Source: Zea mays (Eukaryota > Streptophyta > Magnoliopsida > Poales > Poaceae). Taken from it: a stretch of DNA of 64,000 bases. This document shows positions 22,760 to 36,316 of this stretch, one piece after another (the first letter of the stretch is position 1; every line of letters begins with the position of its first letter). A program made the translations under genes and the position numbers. The notes beneath the pieces were generated by a model. The model saw only the letters and a list, made by a program, of their open reading frames with translations, ran no database searches and was not told the DNA's origin. The stretch is taken from the NCBI RefSeq assembly GCF_902167145.1, contig NC_050101.1, positions 117,891,789 to 117,955,788 on the forward strand, given 5' to 3'.

Positions 22760-23812
22760 TCCCATTCCACCCCATGCCACCTGTCTCGGCTGATGGGGAA
22801 CGACAGCAGCCTCGGTAACCCGACACCGGCAGCCGCGACGGCAAGATCCTCTTCCACCTATCCTGGTTGGTTGGGAGCGGCAGCAACATCGGCAACCCGA
22901 TCTTCGTCGACTTCTCGGGCAGCTGCTCCCGCACAACCAGCATTCGGGAGTCGGGACCCATACCGGACGCGCTGCTCGTGGGGCTGCCCAAGCTATGACG
23001 TTCATGCCCAACAGGAACAGGCCCTGGAACATGGCTGAGCGCGGAGGGAGGAGGCGCCAAAACATAGGATGCGATGGGGAGCGCACGTTGATGGACACAT
23101 GACATGGAGGCGGCAGGCGGGAGTAGCGCTCGCCAAGGGGAAGGGTGGTAGGGAGCTAGGCTTTATAAGAAGGATGACACCTGGCGACGCAGAGGCGTGG
23201 TGGCGATTGAGGAACATGCTTATCAACAACACAATATGTGGGGATAGGCCGATAGGGATGGTGCATGGTTGGGGACACGACCGGTTTGTTGCATACCGGC
23301 CTCCAAGTCTGGCGGCGGCGCTACAGAGAAGGCGACGACACTACAGGGAAGGCGGCGATGGCGTGATCTGCAAAGTCTGGAGATGGCTTGGCGGATCACA
23401 GCCCCGTAGCAACAGCAGTCGCCTGCCAGAACCCTACGTCTGCACCGCCTAGTTGCTCAAGGTAGAGCATTCCCCGCGCTAACCATGGTCATGGCGCCTG
23501 CGAATCAAAGCTCGGGCCGGCCCATGGCTTGCGACGAACAGTCGCGAATCCAGGGCGGGATTTGAGGAGCTCGAGCGTCAATCACGACCGGGGCGAAAAT
23601 GGGAAAATTTCTAGGGAGGAGGAGGCACTGGCGTACGCGAGGACTGCGACAGGGCGTGGTTGTTAACGTTAAAGTTGGACCGCGAGTTAGATTTCAAAAA
23701 AGTGTAAGGGGTTTTTTGTAAAAAGATGACGCACGACGACCGTCAAAACTGGTTCTTTAAGTATAGTATAGATAGCTCACGAGCAGTTTTGAGAGCACTT
23801 GCCTCATCATAG
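22760..23812. other. Unassigned interval between two Copia LTRs
   Basis: GC-rich to ~23660, with short open frames in several phases and none with a recognised domain or consistent codon pattern. Possibly a transposon internal region or decayed low-copy DNA. No gene is claimed. Confidence 0.4.
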
Positions 23813-24754
23813 TGTTAGAAATTTAGGCATTTTAGATTTTAATTTAATCCAGAAAAATAGTATGATATATGTAATGACATGTATGTGCATGTATGTATAA
23901 CTACTCGTATAAACAGTAAACAACAATAAAACATGCATAAATATGAAGAGCAGAGTGTACCTGCAGAGGGACCGATGCTCAAGGCATCAGTGACTCCATT
24001 TACATGAGACAACTCGTGTGTTTGTTCGATATAGCCGTACAAAGTCGATGCAGCAAGATGTACGACGTACAGTCCCTCGAACGGTCATTGTACGAAGAAC
24101 AACAGGACGTGTCGCCCGGGGAAGACCACGAACAACAGGATGAACAGTAGCGCCGGGTCGAACAGATCACGCGAGCAGTCACGAATACGCTTCCCAAAAA
24201 ATCTGATCGCCCCCACACCCGTGCAAGTGTATATCTGCAGACGACGATTTCGGAGGCTTGCTCTCACACTCTTTTTGTGATCGTAGAAGATGGGACGAGG
24301 ATGTGTTGTTTGCAATTCGCGTGAGAGATTTCACATAACTGGAAGATCCCTCCCTCTCCATTCTTATACACAGTTAGAAGGAGGAAGACAACGGGTAGAA
24401 ACGAGCGCGTATGAAAACTGGAAACCGATGACCAGCCAGAAAATAGAAACAGGCGGTCATCACTCCAGGCAAAATGTGCAACCATTTGAAAGGAATATTC
24501 GGACCAAGGTCTGATCTACGACGAGCCACGCCCACGCCCGGTCGACGGCGGCGCGGCGACGCGTGTAGCAGTCCTTCATCATTTCTCAACTTCTCAATAG
24601 ATGCACCAACGGTCCACCTATTTAAGTTGATTGATTGTCTCTTTAACTTACAATACGGTGCTAATTTATTAGTACACCATAATATTTAAAGTAGGTCATT
24701 AGCATCGACTATTATTAAAAAAATTAGTTGGGTCAAGCCCACATTTATCCAACA
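23813..24754 (-). repeat. Second Copia LTR of the same family
   Basis: TGTTAGAAATTTAGGC... to ...GGGTCAAGCCCACATTTATCCAACA (TG...CA). Both ends match the split LTR at 11733/22759. Followed by a decayed Copia internal region. Confidence 0.65.
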
Positions 24755-25560
24755 ATCCCCACCAAATACTAAGCCATACGAAAATGCTCTTATCATCTCA
24801 AACATTTGATATATTGATGTTTCGATGGAGACTGTTAAGCTAAACATCCACCTAGAGCATAAACTACACTTAACCACATATGTGCAATGGACTAGACCTT
24901 GAATTGGCAGTTTTGTGTGGAATAAGTTTCATCTAAACTCTTTACCAGTACTAGATTGCCAAACACATCCCCTCTGGTTGGAGCATATAAGTCGAACTCT
25001 ATAGTGTTTCATGGGTATTTAGAGACCACCCAGACCTCATAAACAGTGACTAGCAGTTAACCCATATAGGTATGTTCCTCTAGGACAACATATTTGTTTC
25101 ACAAAGCCACTTGGAACATACTAAGGTGTAAACAACAACATACCTTACAGTAAGGAAAAATATGCATATGAAATGAACCTTATTAAGGGTCTTTCCTCTC
25201 AGTCTACCACTAGCTTGTTTCACTATTTTAATTCACTGGATCTCCGATCACATAGAACATGTTACCACTATGATAAACTTTAGGTGGGTTTTACTTTCCT
25301 GAGAAAATTCAAACGCCTCTTTACATTGCTTGTCGACTTCATGTTATACTCGAAACTGTTTATGTTAATTATCATAGTCTGATTATCACAGTTTATGGAG
25401 ATAGCTGACATAGGTTTTTCAACCACTGGTAAATCCTTGCAAGAGTTCCATGAAACATCGTCACCTCCAAGTGAAAACATATATCCACTTTTGGCATATA
25501 TCTCATATGTATCAGTTATCCAGTTTGCATCACAACAACCCTACAGTACCGTCGGTACCA
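24755..25560 (-). pseudogene. Copia internal remnant with RNase H fragment
   Basis: Minus-strand frame at 25480-25280 reads MFSLGGDDVSWNSCKDLP then ISINCDNQTMI. This is the Copia RNase H signature (GG.VSW.S.KQ and HCDNQ-type) with the middle portion deleted. The rest of the interval is noncoding 3' region of the relic. Confidence 0.6.
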
Positions 25561-25709
25561 AGTGTCCATCTACTTAAGTTGATTGATTGTCTCTTAAACT
25601 TTCAATACGGTGCTAATTTATTAGTACACCATACTATTTAAATGTGTCATTAATATTGACTATCATTGAATAAATTAATTGGGTCAAGCCCATATTTATC
25701 GGACACACA
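25561..25709 (-). repeat. Truncated third LTR copy
   Basis: About 150 bp (CTACTTAAGTTGATTGATTG... to GGGTCAAGCCCATATTTAT...GGACA) repeats ~24606-24754 of the neighbouring LTR with scattered differences. Only the LTR end is present. Confidence 0.65.
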
Positions 25710-26641
<932 letters not shown>

Positions 26642-26805
26642 ATATTAGAAGACCTAGGTTTCCAATAACTAAAGGAAGCTCAGGCCAGACAGTGCAATCC
26701 GGTCGAACCGGACCAGGTCTAGATGCCTATAAAAGAAAATCCGTAGTGCTAGGGATCAGTTTTTCACGCCTCATCTCGATTCATTATCGACGGCGGTTGC
26801 CCGAA

Positions 26806-28056
26806 TGAAAGGGAAATGTGTCCTTGGGCCATTTCTAAGTATTTTCGTGATTTAGTGTCCAACACAAGTGCCTAAGTGTTGATCTATGCAAAGTGGTGGA
26901 CAAAGTGAAAATCAAGTCAAAAGGTATGTTTCTCAGACTTAGTACATTGTTTTGGAGACTAATGTATTGTGTCTAAGTGCTGGAAACAGGAGAAATCGAA
27001 TTGAAGAAGAGATGACCTTGTTTAGCCAAAGCCAGTTCTGTCTGGGTGCACCGGACTGTCCGGTGGTGCACCGGACTGTCCGGTGGTGCACCGGACAGTG
27101 TCCGGTGCGCCAGGCTGGCTCAGGCGAACTAGCTGCTCTCAGGAAATGATTAACGGCGTACGGCTAAAATTCACCGGACTGTTCGGTGTGCACCGGACTG
27201 TCCGGTGTGCACCGGACTGTCCGGTGAGCCAACGGTCGGCCGCGCGATCCGCGCGGGACACGTGGCCGAGCCAACGGCTAGAAGGGGGCACCGGACTGTC
27301 CGGTGTGCACCGAACAGCGTCCGGTGCGCCAACGGCTCCAAGCCTGCCAACGGTCGGCTTCGCCAAATAAGGAAGGAAATCTGCACCGGACAGTGTCCGG
27401 TGCGCCAGGCGGCAGAAGGCAAGAATTGCCTTCCCGGATTGCTCTCAACGGCTCCTAGCTGCCTTGGGGCTATAAAAGGGACCCCTAGGCGCATGGAGGA
27501 GCACACCAAGCATTCCTTGAGCACTCTTGATCACTCACACTCCATTCTTGCGCACTTGTTCGACATTTTAGTGATTTGAGCTCCGTTCTAGTGTGCTTGT
27601 CTTTTGAGCTTAAGTCTGGGTCTTGTGTGTGCGTATTTGCTGTGATCTTTGTGTCTTGTGTGAGTTGCTAATCCCTCCCTTACTCCGTGCTTCTTTGTGA
27701 ACATCTTTGTAAGGGCGAGAGACTCCAAGTTGTGGAGATTCCTCGCGAACGAGATATAGAAAAGAAAAGCAAACACCGTGGTATTCAAGTAGGTCTTTGG
27801 ACCGCTTGAGAGGGGTTGATTGCAACCCTCGTCCGTTGGGACGCCACAACGTGGAAGTAGGCAAGTGTTGTACTTGGCCGAACCACGGGATAAACCACTA
27901 TGTCTACCTGTGTTGATTCTCTTGTGGTTATTGTGTTTCGCTAAGACTCCTCTCTAGCCACTTGGCAATACTGTGCTAACGCTTAACCAAGTTTTTTGTG
28001 GCATTAAGTTCAAGTTTTACAGGATCACCTATTCACCCCCCCTCTAGGTGCTCTCA
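26806..28056 (+). repeat. 5' LTR of Opie-like element
   Basis: Contains an array of CACCGGACTGTCCGGTG-type palindromes (27049-27410) and the TATA box at 27471. Ends CTCTCA directly before the PBS. Confidence 0.93.
27471..27478 (+). promoter_or_regulatory. LTR TATA box (Opie-like 5' LTR)
   Basis: TATAAAAG followed by GGACCCCTAGGCGC. The same block occurs in the 3' LTR (~35109) and, on the minus strand, in both LTRs of the gag-only element (38074-38081, 43809-43816). Confidence 0.75.
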
Positions 28057-28058
28057 AT

Positions 28059-28070
28059 TGGTATCGGAGC
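28059..28070 (+). other. Primer binding site of Opie-like element
   Basis: TGGTATCGGAGC two bases after the LTR; initiator-Met type with one change from TGGTATCAGAGC. Confidence 0.85.
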
Positions 28071-28106
28071 CGTTCTCTTCTAGAAAGGGACTAACCGCCC
28101 GAAGAG

Positions 28107-30482
28107 ATGGTTCCTAAGGGGAAGGGAATCGTGATCAATGATAAGGAGAAGGAGTCCTTCGTCAACGAGCCGAAGGATGACAAGCCTACCGACTCGGGCA
28201 CGGGCCACAAACGAAAGGATGGGAAGAAGAAGAAGACAAGGCGCATCAAGTAGATCGTCTACTACGACGACAGCGACGAGTCCACTTCTTCCCAAAAGGA
28301 CAACGACGACAACGACTACGAGAGAAGGAAACCAGATAATTCGAACTTTTCTTTTGACTACTCTCGTATTCCGCAAAGTACAAATGCTCATTTGCTCTCC
28401 ATTCCACTTGGCAAACCTCCTCACTTTGATGGAGAGGACTACGGATTTTGGAGCCACAAAATGCGTAGTCACCTGTTCTCTCTCCATCCAAGCATATGGG
28501 AGATTGTGGAGAGTGGAATGAAATTTGATAGCTCGGATAGTCCTATGTTTATCAATGAACAGATTCATAGAAATGCACAAGCTACTACTGTGTTGTTAGC
28601 CTCTTTGTGCAGGGATGAGTATCATAAGGTGAGCGGCTTGGACAATGCCAAGCAGATCTGGGACACCCTCAGGATCTCACATGAGGGGAACGATGTCACC
28701 TTACTCACCAAAATGGAGTTGGTGGAGGGCGAGCTTGGAAGATTCACAATGATCAGGGGAGAGGAGCCAACCCAAACATACAACCGTCTCAAGACCCTCA
28801 TCAACAAGATAAGGAGCTACGGAAGCACACGATGGACGGACCACGACGTCGTTCGTCTAATGCTAAGGTCCTTTACTGTACTTGATCCACATTTGGTGAA
28901 CAATATCCGTGAAAATCCTAGGTACACCAAGATGTCGCCCGAAGAAGTTCTTAGGAAATTTGTAAGCGGGCGAATGATGATCAAGGAAGCGAGATATGTC
29001 GACGACGCGTTGAACGGTCCAATCCATGAGCCTCAACCCATTGCTCTCAAGGCAACAAGGAGCAAGGAGGCGCTACCTAGCAAGGTGGCGCAAGTTGAGG
29101 CGGCCAGACTCAATGATGAAGAAATGGCCCTCATCATCAAGCGCTTCAAGACGGCGCTAAAGGGTCGCAAGGGGCAGCTAAGCAAGACCAAGACAAAAGG
29201 GAAGCGCTCATGCTTTAAATGTGGTAAGGTTGGTCATTTTATTGCTAATTGCCCCGACAATGACAGTGACCAGGAACAAGGGAACAAGAGGGAGAAAAAG
29301 AAGAACTATAAGAAGGCAAAAGGCGAGGCACATCTTGGCAAGGAGTGGGACTCGGATTGTTCGACGTCCGACTCCGACAACGAAGGACTCGCCGCCACTG
29401 CCTTCAACAAGTTATCCCTCTTCCCCAACGAGCATCACACTTGCCTCATGGCAAGGGAAAAGAAGGTAAGCGCTCGTAACACTAGTACTTATGCTTCTTC
29501 AAGTGAGGATGAGTCTAGTGACGATGATGAAATAGATTATTCATGTTTATTCAAGGGTCTAGATAGAACCAAGGTGGATAAAATAAATGAATTGATTGAT
29601 GCTTTGAATGATAAGAATAGATTGCTAGAAAAGCAAGAGGATCTCTTATATGATGAACATGATAAGTTTGTAGAAGCTCAAAAATTCCTTGCTTTAGAAA
29701 TAAAGAGGAATGAAATGCTTTCTTGTGAATTGTCTACATGCCATGACTCTATTTCTAGTTTAAAAAGCATAAACGATGACTTGAATGCTAAGTTAGAAAT
29801 AGCTAATAAATCAACATCTTGTGTAGAACATGTTGTTGTTTGCACTAGGTGTAAAGATTTTAATGTTGATGCTTGTAGTGAACACCTAGTTTCAATTTCT
29901 AAATTGAATGATGAAGTGGCCAGTCTTAATGCCCAACTTAAGACTAGCAAAAGCGAATTTGATAAGTTAAAATTTGTAAGGGATGCCTACACGATTGGTA
30001 GACACCCCTCAATTAAGGATGGACTTGGTTTCAAGAAGGAAGCCAAGAACTTAACAAGCCATAAAGCTCCCATCCCCACCAAGGAGAAAGGGAAGGCCCC
30101 TATGGCTAGTAATGCTAAAAAGAACCATACTTTTATGTACCATGATAAGAGACAGTCTTATAAGAGTTATGATGCTTTTGAATCTCATGCCATGTTCGCT
30201 TCTAGTTCTTCCTATATGCATGGTAAAGATATGTCTAGGAGATATTTTGTTCATATGCCTAGGAGAAATGTTGTTAATGTTCCTAGGAAAGTTAATGAAC
30301 CTTCGATAATAGATCATGCTTTAAATGCTTCCTTTGCTATTTGTAGAAAGGATAGGAAGATAGTTGCTAGAAAATTAGGGGCAAAATGCAAGGGAGACAA
30401 AACTTGCATTTGGGTCCCTAAGACAATTGTGACTAACCTTGTAGGACCCAACAAGAGTTGGGTACCTAAGACCCAAGCCTAA
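28107..30482 (+). pseudogene. Opie-like gag, one premature stop
   Basis: ATG at 28107 (MVPKGKGIVINDKEKE), in-frame TAG at 28251-28253, then open to TAA at 30480-30482. After the basic N-terminus comes the Copia Gag core (FDGEDYGFWSHKMRSHLFSL, ~28425-28480), then a CCHC knuckle CFKCGKVGHFIANCP (~29210-29255), an acidic Ser/Asp stretch, a coiled-coil-like section (~29570-29960) and a C-terminal WVPKTQA. It would form the particle shell and package RNA. A shorter product starting at the internal Met at 28392 lies past the stop. Pol continues in another frame. Confidence 0.9.
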
Positions 30483-30483
30483 A

Positions 30484-33400
30484 TTTGCCTTGCAGGTTTA
30501 TGCATCCGGGGGTTCAAGCTAGATTATCGACAGCGGATGCACAAACCATATGACGGGGGAGAAGAAGATGTTCACCTCCTACGTCAAAAACAAGGATTCC
30601 CAAGATTCAATAATATTCAGTGATGGGAATCAAGGCAAGGTAAAAGGGTTAGGTAAAATTGCTATTTCATCCGAGCACTCTATATCTAATGTGTTTTTAG
30701 TTGAGTCTCTTGGATATAATTTGTTATCTGTTAGTCAATTATGCAATATGGGATATAATTGTCTATTCACAAATGTAGATGTGTCTGTCATTAGAAGAAA
30801 TGATGGTTCACTAGCTTTTAAGGGTGTATTAGACGACAAACTTTACTTAGTTGATTTTGCAAAAGAGGAGGCCGGTCTAGATGCATGCTTAATTGCTAAG
30901 ACTAGCATGGGCTGGCTGTGGCATCGCCACCTAGCACATGTGGGGATGAAGAACCTTCACAAGCTTCTAAAGGGAGAACACGTGATAGGTCTAACCAATG
31001 TTACTTTCGAAAAAGATAGACCTTGTGCAGCTTGTCAAGCAGGTAAACAAGTGGGAGGAGCGCATCACAGCAAGAATGTGATGACCACGTCAAGACCTCT
31101 GGAGCTGCTACATATGGACCTCTTCGGACCCGTCGCCTATCTAAGCATAGGAGGAAGTAAGTATGGTCTAGTTATTGTTGATGACTTTTCCCGCTTCACT
31201 TGGATATTCTTTTTGCAGGACAAATCTGAAACCCAAGGGACCCTCAAGCGCTTTCTCAGGAGAGCTCAAAATGAGTTTGAGCTCAAGATGAAGAAGATAA
31301 GGAGCGACAACGGGTCCGAGTTCAAGAACCTTCAAGTGGAGGAGTTCCTTGAGGAGGAGGGGATCAAGCACGAGTTCTCCGCTCCCTACACACCACAACA
31401 AAATGGTGTGGTAGAGAGGAAGAACAGGACGCTTATAGACATGGCGAGGACGATGCTTGGAGAGTTCAAGACCCCCGAGTGCTTCTGGTCGAAAGCCGTG
31501 AACACGGCTTGCCACACCATCAACAGGGTCTACCTTCATCGCCTCCTCAAGAAGACGTCGTATGAGCTACTAACCGGTAACAAACCCAATGTTTCGTATT
31601 TTCGGGTGTTTGGGAGTAAATGCTACATTCTAGTGAAGAAGGGTAGGAATTCCAAATTTGCTCCCAAAGCCGTAGAAGGGTTTTTGTTAGGTTATGACTC
31701 AAATACAAAGACGTATAGAGTCTTCAACAAATCATCGGGTTTAGTTGAAGTCTCTAGCGACGTTGTATTTGATGAGACTAATGGCTCTCCAAGAGAACAA
31801 GTTGTTGATTTTGATGAAGTAGATGAAGAAGAAGTTCCAACGGCCGCAATACGCACCATGGCGATTGGAGATGTGCGACCACAGAAACAAGATGAGCGAG
31901 ATCAACCTTCTTTCTCAACAATGGTGCAACCCCCAACTCAAGATGATGAACAGGAGGCGTGTGATCAAGGGGGAGCACAAGATGATCATGTAATGGAGGA
32001 AGAAGTGCAACCGGCACCTCCAACCCAAGTTCGAGCAATGATTCAAAGGGATCACCCCGTCGACCAAATTTTGGGTGATATTAGCAAGGGAGTAACTACT
32101 CGGTCTCGATTAGTTAATTTTTGTGAGCATTACTCCTTTGTCTCTTCTATTGAGCCTTTCAGGGTAGAAGAGGCCTTGCTAGATCCGGACTGGGTGTTGG
32201 CCATGCAGGAGGAGCTCAACAACTTCAAAAGAAATGAAGTTTGGACACTGGTGCCTCGTCCCAAGCAAAATGTTGTGGGAACCAAGTGGGTGTTTCGCAA
32301 CAAACAAGACGAGCACGGGGTGGTGACAAGGAACAAGGCACGACTTGTGGCAAAAGGTTATGCCCAAGTCGCAGGTTTGGACTTTGAGGAGACTTTTGCT
32401 CTTGTGGCTAGGCTAGAATCCATTCGTATTTTGCTAGCATATGCCGCTCACCATTCTTTTAGGTTGTTCCAAATGGATGTGAAGAGCTCTTTCCTCAACG
32501 GGCCAATCAAGGAGGAGGTGTATGTGGAGCAACCCCCTGGCTTCGAGGATGAACGGTACCCCGACCACGTGTGTAAGCTCTCTAAGGCGCTCTATGGACT
32601 TAAGCAAGCCCCAAGAGCATGGTATGAATGCCTTAGAGACTTTTTAATTGCTAATGCTTTCAAGGTTGGGAAAGCCGATCCAACTCTTTTCACTAAAACC
32701 TGCGATGGTGATCTGTTTGTGTGCCAAATTTATGTCGATGACATAATATTTGGCTCCACTAACCAAAAGTCTTGTGAAGAGTTTAGCAGGGTGATGACAC
32801 AGAAATTCGAAATGTCGATGATGGGCGAGTTGAACTACTTTCTTGGGTTCCAAGTGAAGCAACTCAAGGATGGGACCTTCATCTCCCAAACAAAGTACAC
32901 GCAAGATTTGATCAAGAGGTTTGGGATGAAGGACGCCAAGCCCGCAAAGACTCCAATGGGAACTGACGGACACACCGACCTCAACAAAGGAGGTAAGTCC
33001 GTTGATCAAAAGGCATACTGGTCTATGATAGGATCTTTACTTTATTTATGTGTAAGTAGACCGGATATTATGCTTAGCGTATGCATGTGTGCTAGATTTC
33101 AATCCGATCCTAAGGAATGTCACTTAGTGGCTGTGAAGCGAATTCTTAGATATTTAGTCGCTACGCCTTGCTTCGGGATCTAGTATCCAAAGGGGTCTAC
33201 CTTTGACTTGATTGGATATTCAGACTCCGACTATGCTGGATGTAAGGTCGATAGGAAGAGCACATCGGGGACGTGCCAAGTCTTAGGAAGGTCCCTGGTG
33301 TCATGGAGTTCTAAGAAACAAACCTCCGTTGCCCTATCCACCGCTGAGGCCGAGTACGTTGCCGCAGGACAGTGTTGCGCACAACTACTTTGGATGAGGC

Positions 33401-33684
33401 AAACCCTCAAGGACTTTGGCTACAATCTGAGCAAAGTCCCACTCCTATGTGATAATGAGAGTGCTATCCGCATGGCGGATAATCCTGTTGAACACAGCCG
33501 CACAAAGCACATAGACATCCGACATCACTTTTTGAGAGACCACCAGCAAAAGGGAGATATCGAAGTGTTTCATATTAGCTCCGAGAACCAGCTAGCCGAT
33601 ATCTTTACCAAGCCTTTAGATGAGCAGACCTTTTGCAAGTTGCGTAGTGAGCTAAATGTCTTAGATTCGCGGAACTTGGATTGA
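30484..33684 (+). pseudogene. Opie-like pol (PR-IN-RT-RH), two premature stops
   Basis: Frame shifted relative to gag. Protease DSGCTNHM at ~30529, preceded by TAG at 30520-30522. Integrase zinc domain ([16 protein letters not shown]...CAACQAGK, ~30930-31040) and DDE core ([17 protein letters not shown]). RT with YVDDIIFGS (~32735), then TAG at 33181-33183, then RNase H (SDSDYAGCKVDRKSTSG, ALSTAEAEYVA, ADIFTKPL) to TGA at 33682-33684. Both stops are in the context CTAG and replace what is Trp in this family (TGG to TAG). Otherwise the domains look complete. Confidence 0.9.
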
Positions 33685-34462
33685 TTTATAGCATACATGT
33701 GTTTATGCCTTTGATCATGTTCCTTTTTGCATTGTGTTGTTTATTTATGATGCTCAAGTTGTACATGCACTCCCCGGACCTCACAAGTCCTTTGCAAGTG
33801 ATGCACAAATTTAGGGGGAGATGTGCTACAACTTGACCCTTTGAGACTAACTGTGTGCTTGAGTTTGCCTGATTTAGTCTCGAAGGTGGATTGAAAGGGA
33901 AAAGGTGGACTTGGACCATGCAAGACTTCCACTGCACTCCGATGAAAGAGTAACTTCTTCCAAGTTCATCTTAGTACTCTTATTGCCTTTTTACTCTCAG
34001 TTGAAGATTTTGGTGAGGCAATGGGGTTAAAGGGGCCAAAATTGATCCCGTTTTGGTGTTTGATGCCAAAGGGGGAGAAAATAAGGCCAAAGCAAGAAAT
34101 GGATCAGCTACCACTTGAGAAATTTTGAAAAAGTAGAGTTAGAATTTTTGTTTGACAAAATACTCTTGTTTGCTTCTTATTATCAAAAGTTGGTCAATTG
34201 TGGGGAGAAGGATTAATTATGGGATAAAGGGGGAGTTTTTGAATTCTTGATCAATTTCTCGTGAAATAGCTCTCTTTATATTTCAACATGTGTGTTTGAC
34301 TTAGAGATAGGAAATTGAGTTTGATTTGCAAAAAACAAACCAAGTGGTGGCAAAGAATGATCCATATATGTCAAATTTGAATCAAAACAATTTTGAGTTC
34401 TTATTTGAAGTGATTTTGCACTTGTTCTATTTGCTTTATGTTGTGTTGGCATAAATCACCAA
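33685..34462 (+). other. 3' untranslated region of Opie-like element
   Basis: AT-rich with several GGGGGAG-type purine runs (for example near 33810, 34070, 34230), common in this group. No coding signal. Confidence 0.6.
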
Positions 34463-34474
34463 AAAGGGGGAGAT
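34463..34474 (+). other. Polypurine tract of Opie-like element
   Basis: AAAGGGGGAGAT immediately before the 3' LTR start TGAAAG. Confidence 0.85.
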
Positions 34475-35694
34475 TGAAAGGGAAATGTGCCCTTGGGCCA
34501 TTTCTAAGTATTTTGGTGATTTAGTGTCCAACACAAGTGCCTAAGTGTTGATATATGCAAAGTGGTGGACAAAGTGAAAATCAAGTCAAAAGGTATGTTT
34601 CTCAGACTTAGTACATTGTTTTAGAGACTAATGTATTGTGTCTAAGTGTTGGAAACAGAAGAAATTGAATTGAAGAAGAGATGGCCTTGTTTAGCCAAAG
34701 CCAGTTCTGTCTGGGTGCACCTGACTGTCCGGTGGTGCACCGGACAGTGTCCGGTGCGCCAGGCTGGCTCAGGCGGACTAGCTGCTCTCGGGAAATGATT
34801 AACGGCGTACGGCTAAAATTCACCGGACTGTCTGGTGTGCACCGGACTGTCGGTCGGCCGCGCGATCCGCGCGGGACACGTGGCCGAGCCAACGGCTAGA
34901 AGGGGGCACCGGACTGTCCGGTGTGCACCGGACAGTGTCCGGTGCGCTAACGGCTCCAAGCCTGCCAACGGTCGGCTTCGCCAAATAAGGAAGGAAATCC
35001 ACACCGGACAGTGTCCGGTGGTGCACCGGACTGTCCGGTGCGCCAGGCGACAGAAGGCAAGAATTGCCTTCCTGGATTGCTCTCAATGGCTCCTAGCGGC
35101 CTTGGGGATATAAAAGGGACCCCTAGGCGCATGGAAGATCACACCAAGCATTCCTTGAGCACTCTTGATCACTCACACTCCATTCTTGCGCACTTGTTCG
35201 ACATTTTAGTGATTTGAGCTCCGTTCTAGTGTGCTAGTCTTTTGAGCTTAAGTCTGGGTCTTGTGTGTGCGTATTTGCTGTGATCTTTGTGTCTTGTGTG
35301 AGTTGCTAATCCCTCCCTTACTCCGTGCTTCTTTGTGAACATCTTTGTAAGGGCGAGAGACTCCAAGTTGTGGAGATTCCTCGCGAACGGGATATAGAAA
35401 AGAAAAGCAAACACCGTGGTATTCAAGTAGGTCTTTGGACCGCTTGAGAGGGGTTGATTGCAACCCTCGTCCGTTGGGACGCCACAACGTGGAAGTAGGC
35501 AAGTGTTGTACTTGGCCGAACCACGGGATAAACCACTGTGTCTACCTGTGTTGATTCTCTTGTGGTTATTGTGTTTCGCTAAGACTCTTCTCTAGCCACT
35601 TGGCAATACTGTGTTAACGCTTAACCAAGTTTTTTGTGGCATTAAGTTCAAGTTTTACAGGATCACCTATTCACCCCCCCTCTAGGTGCTCTCA
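34475..35694 (+). repeat. 3' LTR of Opie-like element
   Basis: 1220 bp, same ends as the 5' LTR. It is shorter because palindrome units are missing (34710-34860), partly offset by one extra unit near 35025. TATA at ~35109. Confidence 0.93.
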
Positions 35695-36316
35695 ATAGCG
35701 CGCGGCGGTGGACCCCTGGCCAGTGGTTGAGGTGGCCGCGCCTCCCAGACCTCGACATGCGGTGGCGGCGGTTCCCAGGCCGACGGCGGCGGCCTCCGAT
35801 CCAGAGGGTGAGCGACGTCAGTGCCCTTGTGCGGTGGCGGCGGTTCCCAGGCCGGTGGCCGCAACTCCATTATCTCGACGCGCGGTGGCGGAGGTTCCTC
35901 GATCTGGAGTAGTGGCGGCGGTTCCCCGATCTAGAGGGCGAGCGACAGCGGGGCCCTTGTGCGGGCAAGCGGCGGCGTCCCCGAAGCCCCGAGGAGGCGA
36001 CACTTCCAAGGCCGGCGAGCAAGCGACGCCCGTCGACGTGCGAGTAGCGACGGCGACGCATGAGGCGCGATGTTCGAGTGAGCGACGTCACGGAAGGCGT
36101 GAGATGCGCACAGCGAAGATCCCGCGTGGCATCCTCCGATCCGGCGCAGTTTTCTTTTCGATTATTGTGTTTTATGCCTACCACATGTACTATTTACGCT
36201 AAAAACTGTACGATTTTATGCTTGAACACGGAGTTCGTATATCAGTTTACTGCATGCACATTGGAAAGACAATTCCTTGATTTATGTTGTTCATAATTTG
36301 CGCGCATGCAATGGAA
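35695..36316. repeat. GC-rich degenerate repeat segment
   Basis: From 35700 to ~36080, the phrase GGTGGCGGCGGTTCCCAGGC and variants recurs at ~35760, 35830, 35885 and 35910. Open frames here are Pro/Arg/Ala-rich in all phases and have no domain. AT-rich from 36140. Confidence 0.5.

Larger units (their letters stand above)
26806..35694 (+). mobile_element. Opie-like Ty1-copia retrotransposon
   Basis: 8.9-kb element: LTRs 26806-28056 (1251 bp) and 34475-35694 (1220 bp), both TGAAAGGG...GTGCTCTCA; PBS at 28059; gag, then pol (protease, integrase, RT, RNase H in Copia order); polypurine tract before the 3' LTR. LTR length and sequence fit the maize Opie/Ji group. The LTRs differ by about 25 substitutions (hand count, ~2%) plus indels in palindromic repeats. 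Flanking 5-mers do not match (CCGAA left, ATAGC right). Three in-frame stops make it non-autonomous now. Confidence 0.92.

Noticed and set aside
22724..23452. Possible gene between the two Copia LTRs
   Set aside because: Several short frames, none dominant, no splice structure or domain that could be named.
27049..27410. CRISPR-like array of short palindromes
   Set aside because: Plant nuclear DNA, no spacers of constant length, no cas genes; the units are LTR-internal repeats.
27139..27579. Frames rich in HRTVRC/PDSPV repeats in the LTRs (also 34608-35217, 37958-38546, 43693-44281)
   Set aside because: They are translations of the palindromic LTR repeats in different frames, present on both strands.
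35708..36202. 164-codon open frame rich in Ala/Pro/Arg
   Set aside because: Arises from degenerate GC-rich repeats; overlapping frames of similar length, no domain.
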